A stretch of 64,000 bases of DNA from positions 1-64,000 of the forward strand of contig CANQLR010000005.1 of the NCBI GenBank assembly GCA_947624745.1, in the 5' to 3' direction. Both the position numbers and the translations under genes were made by a program. Of this stretch, positions 6,782 through 15,600 are shown one piece after another (positions within the stretch are counted from its first letter, which is position 1; each line of letters begins with the position of its first letter). This stretch comes from an uncultured Clostridia bacterium (GTDB taxonomy: Bacteria > Bacillota > Clostridia > Oscillospirales > Ruminococcaceae). The notes beneath the pieces were generated by a model. It was given only the letters and a program-made list of their open reading frames with translations. It did no database searches and had not been told where the DNA came from.

Positions 6782-7384
6782 ATGTGGAACTATGAGAAAA
6801 AACTCGAATACCCCGTTAAAATAAAGCGCCCCGACCCCGCCGCGGCAAAGGTCATCATCACCCAGTTCGGCGGCCCCGACGGCGAGCTCGGCGCGGCCAT
6901 GAGATATTTAAGCCAGCGCTACACCGCGCCCACACCGGAGGTCAAGGCGATCTTAAACGACATCGGCACCGAGGAGCTCGGGCATATGGAGATGATCTGC
7001 TCGATCGTGTATCAGCTCACCCGAAACCTCACTCCCAAGGAGATCAAGGAAAGCGGCTTCGACGCGTACTTTGTCGACCATACGAACGGGCTTTACCCGA
7101 CTCAGGCATCCGGTTATCCCTTCTCGGCGCAGATCTTCCAGTCGACCGGTGATCCGATTGCGGACCTGAGCGAGGACATGGGGGCCGAGCAGAAGGCCCG
7201 CCTGACCTATGACAATATCCTCCGCCTCGTCGACGACCCGGACGTCAGGGACGTGATCAAATTCCTCAGGGAGAGGGAGATAGTGCATTTTCAGAGGTTT
7301 GGCGAGGCCCTCCGCCTCGTGACGGATAAGCTCGACGCGAAGAATTTCTATGCGTTCAACCCGAGCTTTGATGGGAAAAAGTAA
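6782..7384 (+). CDS. cotJC: Spore coat protein CotJC, manganese-catalase family
   Basis: 200 residues, full length for CotJC. It has the ferritin-like four-helix fold of manganese catalases with Glu/His metal ligands visible in TEELGHMEMI and REREIVHFQRFGEAL. In the coat it may detoxify peroxide. AAGGAGCTTTTGAT precedes the ATG. It is the last gene of the operon and is followed by a strong terminator shared with the convergent glycosidase gene. Confidence 0.93.
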   Translation: MWNYEKKLEYPVKIKRPDPAAAKVIITQFGGPDGELGAAMRYLSQRYTAPTPEVKAILNDIGTEELGHMEMICSIVYQLTRNLTPKEIKESGFDAYFVDHTNGLYPTQASGYPFSAQIFQSTGDPIADLSEDMGAEQKARLTYDNILRLVDDPDVRDVIKFLREREIVHFQRFGEALRLVTDKLDAKNFYAFNPSFDGKK

Positions 7385-7396
7385 ACCTGCAAAACT

Positions 7397-7438
7397 ACCC
7401 GCCTGCGCCAAATTGACGCGGGCGGGTTCTTTGGTTTT
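7397..7438 (+). terminator. Terminator after cotJC
   Basis: ACCCGCCTGCG and CGCGGGCGGGT form the stem, followed by TCTTTGGTTTT. The convergent glycosidase gene ends 16 nt beyond. Confidence 0.75.
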
Positions 7439-7453
7439 ATCAAGGACTTTCCG

Positions 7454-9760
7454 TCACTTTATAACCATTCTCGCCTCCAACCCCTCCGTTTTCGCCCTCA
7501 CTGTGACCTCCTGCCCTTCCGGCAAAATCGCCGCCAGCAGCCTGCCGTGATAGGCCTTGCAAACATTTTGCGTGTAGTCGTGCTCGTCGTCGACCTTGCC
7601 CGACCCGGTGCCGAGGACCCTGCCGCCCTCGGCGGTGACGGTCACCTCATCGTCCGCGATCCAGGCGACGCTGCCGCTTTCGTCAACAAGCTCAATCTCC
7701 GCGAAAATCAGATCCGCCGCGCCGGTTTTGCCTGTTTTGTCGACAGTGATTTTTATATCAACAGCTTCGCCGACCGTTGCGAGTTTGTCTTTACCGACAA
7801 TTTCGCCGTCCATATATGCGACCGCTTCTAATCCCCCGACAGCATAGGGAATCTCAAAGATTGCAAAGCCTTTTTCATTAGGAGACTTCCTGCCGAACGA
7901 TTTTCCGTTTAAGCTAAGCTCGCACTCGTCCGCGATCGTGAACACATAAACCTCCGAAATTTTCCCGTCCTTGCCGGGGTACGTCCACGTCCTGTCGGCG
8001 TCATAGAATCCCCAGCCGGAGTATGATTTCTGCCGCCCGACGTTGTCCGGGTCGACCGTCAGAAGCCGTATTTCAGCCCTTCCCCACACGACGTCGCGGT
8101 AGTAGGAGGCCGGCTTTTTGAATCCGCAGATCGAAAAATCGCCGCAGTTCGAGATGTGGTTCGGGTGCGGGTCCAAGCCCCAGCTCGGGCCGTCGGGGCT
8201 GTCGTAAATGACCCGCCCGAGCCCGGTCTCGCCGAAATAATCCCACCCCGTCCAGACAAATTCGCCGATGAGCTTCGGGTGACTGTCCATCGTCCGCTTG
8301 ACCGCGAGCGCGTCCATCGGGTAGCTCTCGGTGATCGCGAAGAGGTGCGACGTGAAAATTTGCTCGTCCTTCGCGATCCGGTAATTCATGTAATTATAGC
8401 CCAAAACGTCCAGATTTCCGGCCTGCGGGGCGATTTTTTCGCACCAGAAGTCGGGCTCGGTCGGGGGCAGCGGGAGGGTTTTATTAGCCTCGTTATTATA
8501 TGGAGGATTATCCCAGAACTCGCAGAACGCATGGGTCAGCGGCCTTGTCGGGTCGTTTTGTTTAATTATATCAGCTATCATTTTGCCGACCGCGTAGCCG
8601 TCGCATTTTCCCGCTCTCTCGAAAATTTCGTTGCCGGTCGACCACATGACGACCGACGGGTGATTGCGATCGCGAAGCACCATCGCGGCGGTGTCCTCGG
8701 CGGCGTATCTGTCGAACCAAAGGTGGTAGTCGTACTGCTTTTTGCCGTTCGTCCAGCAGTCGAAAATTTCGTCGATAACGAGCATTCCGAGCCGATCGCA
8801 GACGTCGAGAAGCACACTCGACGGCGGGTTGTGCGACGTGCGAATGGCGTTAAATCCGTTTTCTTTGAGTATTCTTACCCGCCGTTCCTCCGCGCTCCTG
8901 AACGAGGCTGCGCCTACAATTCCGTTGTCGTGATGGCAGCAGGTGCCGTAGAGCTTTATGGGCTCGCCGTTCAGCAAAAATCCGCGCTCGGGGTCGCAGG
9001 CGACAGTCCGAATCCCGAAATTCACGCTTTCGCAGTCCTCGCAATTATCGGTGTGAAGCGCAAGATTGCAGCAGTAAACCGTCGGCGAATCGGGCGACCA
9101 AAGCTTAACTCCGTGAAGCATTGTTTTCGCGGAGAAGCCGTTTTTCCCGGGCTCAAGCTGGATCGAGCGGGTCATTGATAAGCCGATCTCGGGGACGGAA
9201 AAGTCGATCTTTGCAATCTGCTTTTGGGAAGAAATTATCTCGGTCGAGATCTCGACCTCCGCCGAATCTCCGAAAACCCCGAGAGTCCTGACCGCCGTCG
9301 CCCAAGGCACAAAGTAATCTGCGCCCGAGGTCAGAAGCTCGACCTCGCGATAAATTCCCGCGCCGGTGTACCAGCGCGAGGCGGGCTGAGAAGTCGCGTC
9401 GACCTCAACACGAATTTCGTTCTCGCCGTCACGCAGAAATTTAGCGATGTCAACCGTGAAAGCAGTGTAGCCGTAAGGGTGGAACCCAGCGCGCTCGCCG
9501 TTCACAAAAACCTCGCAAAGCCCCATCACGCCGTCGAATCGGAGCAGGACGTTCTCCGCCTCGGGCTTCGCGATCTTGCGGACATAGGTCCCCTTGCAAG
9601 GCTGAAAATAGCCGTAATCCGCGCCCGTCGGCGAGTCGGGCGTGCGCGGCGTCATGAGCATGAAGTCGTGCGGAATCGCGACCTCCCCGCCCTCAAACAT
9701 CTGCCACCCCGCGCGGTTTAACATAAATCTCCAGCCGCCAAGCATCTTTTCGCATCTCAT
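7454..9760 (-). CDS. Glycoside hydrolase family 2, beta-galactosidase-like
   Basis: 768 residues, no signal peptide, so it is intracellular and should act on imported oligosaccharides. N-terminal sugar-binding and immunoglobulin-like domains run to about residue 255, then the TIM barrel (about 260-545) with the GH2 signature NGFNAIRTSHNPPSSVLLDVCDRLGML. The likely acid/base is Glu378 in WSTGNE and the likely nucleophile Glu478 in ITESYP. The C-terminal region with FTIADECELSLNGKSFGRK is the DUF4982-type beta domain. AAGGGAGGTAATTTT precedes the ATG. Exact specificity (beta-galactoside, beta-glucuronide or other) cannot be read from the sequence. The gene has its own promoter; a second GH2 gene lies upstream in the same direction. 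Confidence 0.88.
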   Translation of the reverse strand: MRCEKMLGGWRFMLNRAGWQMFEGGEVAIPHDFMLMTPRTPDSPTGADYGYFQPCKGTYVRKIAKPEAENVLLRFDGVMGLCEVFVNGERAGFHPYGYTAFTVDIAKFLRDGENEIRVEVDATSQPASRWYTGAGIYREVELLTSGADYFVPWATAVRTLGVFGDSAEVEISTEIISSQKQIAKIDFSVPEIGLSMTRSIQLEPGKNGFSAKTMLHGVKLWSPDSPTVYCCNLALHTDNCEDCESVNFGIRTVACDPERGFLLNGEPIKLYGTCCHHDNGIVGAASFRSAEERRVRILKENGFNAIRTSHNPPSSVLLDVCDRLGMLVIDEIFDCWTNGKKQYDYHLWFDRYAAEDTAAMVLRDRNHPSVVMWSTGNEIFERAGKCDGYAVGKMIADIIKQNDPTRPLTHAFCEFWDNPPYNNEANKTLPLPPTEPDFWCEKIAPQAGNLDVLGYNYMNYRIAKDEQIFTSHLFAITESYPMDALAVKRTMDSHPKLIGEFVWTGWDYFGETGLGRVIYDSPDGPSWGLDPHPNHISNCGDFSICGFKKPASYYRDVVWGRAEIRLLTVDPDNVGRQKSYSGWGFYDADRTWTYPGKDGKISEVYVFTIADECELSLNGKSFGRKSPNEKGFAIFEIPYAVGGLEAVAYMDGEIVGKDKLATVGEAVDIKITVDKTGKTGAADLIFAEIELVDESGSVAWIADDEVTVTAEGGRVLGTGSGKVDDEHDYTQNVCKAYHGRLLAAILPEGQEVTVRAKTEGLEARMVIK

Positions 9761-9789
9761 AAAATTACCTCCCTTGAATTTTTGGTACT

Positions 9790-9818
9790 ATTATAGCACA
9801 TGGAGAGGGGAAATGCAA
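9790..9818 (-). promoter_or_regulatory. Sigma-A promoter of the first GH2 gene
   Basis: Minus strand: TTGCAT (9818-9813), 17-nt spacer, TATAAT (9795-9790). Confidence 0.7.
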
Positions 9819-9912
9819 TATGAAGGGAAAATTCACGGTGAGCGACCAATGACGCTAACTAAAGAGGTTTAACTCTCCTGCAATCTGCATATCGCCTTAC
9901 CTCTGCCGATAT

Positions 9913-11988
9913 TCACTTGCTATAACCCGTCCAATTTGCCTCGTCCTCAAGTTTACTGCTGTCTGCAAGGGTCGCAATGACCTTTATTTCGCTTGCGCTG
10001 TCTTCTTTGATTTGTATGTTTTCCCACGTAAATACAGTGCCGTTTTTCGCGCCCAAGCCTTGTGAAACGCCGTCAACGAACAGCTCTACGCTCTCGGCGT
10101 TGCTGTATGCCTTGACCTGCGGAACGACGCTCGGCCTCTTAGCAAACCGCTTCTCCGTTAGCCAAACCATCGGCTCGTCGTTCCAAACCGATTTGTAGAA
10201 GTAATATGCGTCCTTCGGCACGCGTTCGCGGGTGCAAAGACCCTTGTCATTCTGGCCTTTCGTGTCGCCCTCCTCGCGCCCGTCGGAGGCAAAATCGAAC
10301 ATGCACCAGACGAATTTGCCCCATAAATATGGCCTTTGCTCGAATTGCCGCCAGATGTCCTCGTGCAGCGCCGACTGGTAATTTTCGGGATGCCTCGTCC
10401 CCCAGCAGTCGATATCCTCCGCCCAAACAACGCTGTCCTTGTGCTGCGAAATCGCCCCGCCACCGCCGTATTCGGTGACGGCAATCGGGCGGCGTTCTTT
10501 TCCGTGATACTCGTCGAGCCACCTGCCAAAGGCGCTGTCAGCCCCGTCGATGTACCAACCGAAATAGCGGTTGTAGCCGACGACGTCGCCCGGCAGCTCC
10601 ATGAATCTGCCCCAGAATTGCGCGTCGGCGAAAGATGTCAGTCTTGACTTATCCTCATATTTTGCCGTCTCCCGAAGCTCGGCATACAGCTCAAAAATCT
10701 CGTCCGACATTTGGAAGAGTTCGTTAGAGATCCCCCAGATCATGACCGACGGATGGTTGTAATTTCGGCGGATCAGCTCGCGAAGCTGCTGCTTTGCGTT
10801 GTCAGCGAAACCGTCGGCGATTGATAAATTATCATCATCAGCCGACATCTTATTGACAATTCCTATCTCAGTCCAGACGCATATTCCGAGCCTGTCGCAA
10901 AGCTCATATTCATAGCCGTCATGCTGGTAGTGCGCCATTCTCACAGCTGTGCAGCCGAGCTCCCGCATCATTTTGTAGTCCCGCTCGCGCTGCTCATCGG
11001 TCATCGCCCAGCCGCTTTCAAAGCTGTCATGATGGTAATTCACGCCGTGGAGGTCGTAATATTTGCCGTTGAGGAAGAAACCTTCATCGGGGTCAATGTG
11101 ATATGTGCGAACCCCGAAGCTTTCGGTGACCTCGTCTAAAACTACGCCATCATAGGAAACCAACGTGACTTTAGCAGTATAAAGATAGGGGTCATGAATG
11201 CCGTTCCACAAGCGCGGATTTTGAATAACTATTGATGTATTGTAATCTGCCGAATTCCCTGCATTGATGTATTCTACACTTACGGACTTTCCTACAAGAT
11301 TACCGTCCGCGTCAAAAATCTCTGTAATCACATTAACTGATTTTTCCTCCGTGCAGTCGTTTCTCAGCTTCACAAGCACGCGGATATCAGCGCTTGAGTT
11401 TGATATATTCTCAGGTGTGACATAAACTCCCGACGAGCCGTAATCCATAAGGTCGATGTGCACATCGGGCACCGCAATCAGCCTGATGTCGCGGTAAAGC
11501 CCGCCCATCTTCGTGAAGTCGCCTTGGTCGGTGATTGGCGCGATATAGTCGGTCGACGCATTATTGACCTTTACGCATATCAGGTTTTCCTTATCGAGCG
11601 CTACAAAATCGGTGATATCGAACCTGAACGCCGAGTAACCGCCCTCATGCCTGCCGACAAAGCTGCCGTTTATGTAAAGCTCAGCAACCGTGTTTGCACC
11701 CTCAAATTCCATGAAAATGCGCTTGCCATCGAGTTCAGATGAAAACACATATTTCTTCCTGTATCCGCCCAGACCCCTGTAGTAATGCTCCCCGCCCTCG
11801 TCAATTCCTCCTCGGCCGTCTGCCCCGTCAACGGTGTTCCAAGTGTGCGGGAGATTAACGTTTTCGCATATTGAGTCGTCAAAGTCGTTGTTTTCGATAG
11901 TCAGATCACATAAGCCTCCGGCCTGAGTCATCTTCAAAAATTTCCAATCCATGTCAAAATCTGTTATGTTTCTTCCCGCTTTTTTCAT
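9913..11988 (-). CDS. Glycoside hydrolase family 2, LacZ-like
   Basis: 691 residues from the ATG at 11988, chosen because GGGAGGAG lies just upstream; an in-frame ATG at 12051 has no ribosome site. No signal peptide. The jelly-roll domain (about 20-170) contains YRKKYVF and YINGSFVGRHEGGYSAF; the barrel (about 300-600) has the GH2 pattern with acid/base Glu423 in GISNE and nucleophile Glu506 in VTEYGGG. It ends with a short beta domain (VELFVDGVSQGLG). It is only distantly related to the neighbouring GH2 protein and probably splits a different beta-linked sugar. It has its own strong promoter about 130 nt upstream, leaving a long leader without a recognised riboswitch. Confidence 0.87.
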   Translation of the reverse strand: MKKAGRNITDFDMDWKFLKMTQAGGLCDLTIENNDFDDSICENVNLPHTWNTVDGADGRGGIDEGGEHYYRGLGGYRKKYVFSSELDGKRIFMEFEGANTVAELYINGSFVGRHEGGYSAFRFDITDFVALDKENLICVKVNNASTDYIAPITDQGDFTKMGGLYRDIRLIAVPDVHIDLMDYGSSGVYVTPENISNSSADIRVLVKLRNDCTEEKSVNVITEIFDADGNLVGKSVSVEYINAGNSADYNTSIVIQNPRLWNGIHDPYLYTAKVTLVSYDGVVLDEVTESFGVRTYHIDPDEGFFLNGKYYDLHGVNYHHDSFESGWAMTDEQRERDYKMMRELGCTAVRMAHYQHDGYEYELCDRLGICVWTEIGIVNKMSADDDNLSIADGFADNAKQQLRELIRRNYNHPSVMIWGISNELFQMSDEIFELYAELRETAKYEDKSRLTSFADAQFWGRFMELPGDVVGYNRYFGWYIDGADSAFGRWLDEYHGKERRPIAVTEYGGGGAISQHKDSVVWAEDIDCWGTRHPENYQSALHEDIWRQFEQRPYLWGKFVWCMFDFASDGREEGDTKGQNDKGLCTRERVPKDAYYFYKSVWNDEPMVWLTEKRFAKRPSVVPQVKAYSNAESVELFVDGVSQGLGAKNGTVFTWENIQIKEDSASEIKVIATLADSSKLEDEANWTGYSK

Positions 11989-12128
11989 AGTGTTCTCCTC
12001 CCAGCGTCGCGATTTTGTGCAGCTTTCAGAAAAAGCTCCGTTCTCCCACATTCTTTGCTAATTTTATGACGTGGGCTTCGTTGAATCGAAAACAAGTGGT
12101 CTTTACACAAGATATTCAGCATGGATCC

Positions 12129-12157
12129 AGTATATATCACTGCGGTTTGAATGTCAA
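12129..12157 (-). promoter_or_regulatory. Sigma-A promoter of the second GH2 gene
   Basis: Minus strand: TTGACA (12157-12152), 17-nt spacer, TATACT (12134-12129). The AT-rich gap 12158-12692 that separates it from the divergent giant pilin gene holds no gene I can support. Confidence 0.7.
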
Positions 12158-12442
12158 TACTCATAATTTATATGTGAATATGTCATGAAGAACGATCATA
12201 ACACGAAAATATCAGAAGTACTTTCATGAACGAGTCGCATGTCAATTATCATTGGCAGAGTGGCTTGAATATCGTTGTGCTTTTTAATATTTATGGCTTT
12301 AACAGCCTTTTTTCGTTTAAAAATAGCATACTATGCTATGTATTATGGTAATGAAACTCATTCAATTCTAAATGATAAATAACCCAAATTTCCATAGCAG
12401 TCAATGCCGGCAATTGTCGTCTTCAAATGGAAAAAAATACGC

Positions 12443-12473
12443 AAAAGCCTGCCAAACCTTGGCAGGCTTTTTT
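12443..12473. terminator. Free-standing bidirectional terminator in the 12158-12692 gap
   Basis: AAAAGCCTGCC and GGCAGGCTTTT form an 11-bp stem with a T-run on one side and an A-run on the other. No gene ends here; it could insulate the giant pilin gene or be left from a lost gene. The rest of the gap is AT-rich and shows no convincing promoter for the giant pilin gene. Confidence 0.7.
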
Positions 12474-12692
12474 ACAACAATGTGTAATTTTTTGTAAATA
12501 TAATTCCCTCCGAAATCACGTTATATTATACTACATTTCCGTGCAAAAATCAAGTGCCGAGGCGTTGAATTTTGATAATTTTGCTGAAAATTTTCAACAA
12601 AAATCCTGTTACAAAAATGTACACTTTTTCATTTTCTGTTGAATTCAGTGAGAAAAAGCATACATTTCCTGCCAAAAATAGGAGGGTTTTTG

Positions 12693-15600
12693 ATGAAACG
12701 CCGGAAAATGTTCGCAAAATTAGGCTTCACTCTCGCCGAGCTGATGATCGTCATCGCGCTATTGGCCGTCGTGGCGACGGTCGCGGTGCCGAGCGTGGCA
12801 AAATACACCAAGAGTATATCCCTGCGCGAGCTCGACGACTCCGCGCGGGCAATCTACATGGCCGCGCAGCACGAATTCAAGTCGAAGATCGCGGCGGGAG
12901 AGTCGCTGGAGGTCGCTGACACCGCCACTCTCTCCACGCCCAAACGGTACACGGGCGACGGCACGATAACTCCCGTCGACCACATCAGCTACGCGATCTT
13001 TTCGGGCAAGCTCGCGACCGGCGAGCTCATCAACGTCGGCGCGATTGAGCCGGAGCTGACCGAGAACTGCTTTGTGATCGAGTACAACGCCGATTCGGGC
13101 GACGTCTACGGAGTTTTCTACTCCACCGATCCCGAGGAGTTTACAGACTACAAAACGGCTTATAACGACGATGGCGGCAAGTACGCCGCGGCGGTCGAAA
13201 AGAGCTCAGACAGGGTCTCGACGCTCGGCTATTACGGGCTCGAAAATGCTCCGGCGACCGCTCCCCCGACCCCGGCCGACATTCCCGCGCCGTCTGTTAA
13301 GATAATTAACAAAGAGAAGCTGGTGCTGGAGGTCACTGCCCCGGCCGTGACGGTGAAGGATAACAAGATCTACACGGCAGTCAAAATCAACGGCGTGGTA
13401 GATATTGTGCCTCGTGACAATATTCATTATCTCGCACCAAACGGCTCATTTACGGTCGTTTTGGACACGCTCGGCAGTGAAAACTATGCTCTCACCGAGG
13501 CTCTCGAAAGCTCAAATCTTGAGAGAAGTTTTTCTTCATGGATAACCGGTCACGAGAGTGAGATCGCCCCCGGCGCCGAACTCAACATCGCCGTCACCTT
13601 CTATGACCCCGAGGGCATGGCGATTGATCAGACCGTCACGGTCAAGGCGAATTCGCTGTTTGCGGACGGGTCGGACACCGAGACTGCGCATATACAGTAC
13701 GGGAGGCATTTGCAGAATCTGACAAACTGTAACACGGTTAAGAATGTTTTCATTGATAAAACCATAGATTTTTCCAACGACAGCGGCGATTACGAGGGCT
13801 GGGCGAACGAAAATGTTTACAAAAATTTGAAGTTCGAGACGATCGCCCGCAAGGAAAATATTAGTATTTCCGCGTCGGCAGGCGTGCAAATTCGTTACCT
13901 CAACGCCGAGGGCGGAGGCATTTTTGCCGAGCTTGACGGCGCGGAGGTCAGCGGGCTCACGATCGTCAACGCGACGGTCGAGGGCGACAAAAGCGGCGCT
14001 ATTGCGGCCTCTGCGAGCGGGGGCAGCTTCACGGACTGCCGCGCTTATGTCGAGGCGCTGAACGGCGAGGTCTGGAATAATCCGGAAATTAAAGACCCGT
14101 TCGAGGCCTATACCGTCACCGGCGAGAGCGCTGCCGGAGGGCTCGTGGGCAAGGCAGAAAACGTTAACTTTGATAAATGTTACGCCTCGGTGAAAGTCAA
14201 AGCAACGGCCTCGGGATCATTTGCAGGCGGGCTTATCGGCAAGGCGGGCGGCGAGAATCTCACCGTTACGGACTGCTTCGTCGGCGGGCACACGGAGGGC
14301 GGTCAGTTCACCGAAAACCGCCGGGACAACGTGAGCGGCGCGACCGCGGGCGGGCTTATCGGCAGCGCGAGCGACACCGTCACCCTCAGCGAAACCGTTT
14401 TCACGACCTGCTCGGTCAAGGGCGAGGCCGCGGCGAACCCGATCTGCCCGGACGCCGATAAAATCACGATTTCAGACCCGGTGAACGATTGCGTCTACAC
14501 CCTCGGCAAGGCGTTTTTGGGCGACGCGGAGACCGTCTTCGCCATGCCGACGAACGCGAAGGACGCTTCGGAGGCGACGGCTGAAAAACCCGGCTTCGGC
14601 AAGCGCTACGACAACAGCGTGGGCTCGACCTTCAAGCACAAGGTCCCGGGCGGAATGACCATGCACGGCGACTGGACGACCGCAGAGACCGTCTCGGGCT
14701 TCTTCTACTGGGAAATTGAGGAAGGAATTTATCACGTTTTCGTCCCCGGGATGGTCGAAAATGACCTCTGCCCGAACCGCGACGGGAAGAAGATCACGGC
14801 CTACGGATACGGCGCGTTTTCGGGGGATTCGCTCGGCAAAGTTACCTTTAAGCAGGGCGAAAATCCGGTCGAGGCGGAGGTTTCGACTGACTCCGGCGAC
14901 ATTGACGGGGTCGCTGCGGTCCTGAACGCTAAAGGAGTGAACGTCGACAAAGCTAAAGTTAATCTGTATAACTTTAAGGGAGATATCACCGGCTTCGTGA
15001 CCGCGACCGTGGGAGGCAAGACCTACAGCTTTGCTCCCGATTTTTACGCGATCTGCGAGGGCGAGACCGCTCCCGGCGTTTATGAAGTGCGCTGCGAGGA
15101 GCATCTGAAAAATATAGTTAATTATGTTGACGATATTACTGTAAAATTTGTGCAATCGCATGACATCACGCCCGGCGTGATCAAACCGATTGGCGACGAC
15201 GGAAGCCCGTTCAAGGGCAGCTACGACGGCGGCTGCTACAGGATAATCGACGCGCAGTTTGAAGTCGCTGACGGCGGCTATGCGGGGCTTTTCGGTGTGA
15301 CCGAGGGCGCGGAGATCAAGGACGTTGTGCTGTTCAACCGGGCGGCTACGGCGAGCGATTTCAAGTCGCTTGCGGTCTGGGAAGAGCCCGTGGCGGCGAG
15401 CATTTCCGCGCTCAACGGCGGGGAGGTCCTTGCCGCGGTGAGCGGGCAAAACTACACAGCTACCGTAACAACAAGATTAGTTGAAGGTTGGATATTTGAG
15501 CCGTGGGACGAGAAGCCAAGATTGACATACGAAATTTTTGCTCCCGGAACAGAACAAGCAAAACGTTTTATAGAAACATTTAAAAAGGGTTGTATTACTG

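Noticed and set aside
12639..12692. Upstream in-frame ATG of giant pilin 1
   Set aside because: No ribosome site, and the extra 18 residues would place an odd peptide before a normal prepilin leader; ATG 12693 has AGGAGGG at the right distance.
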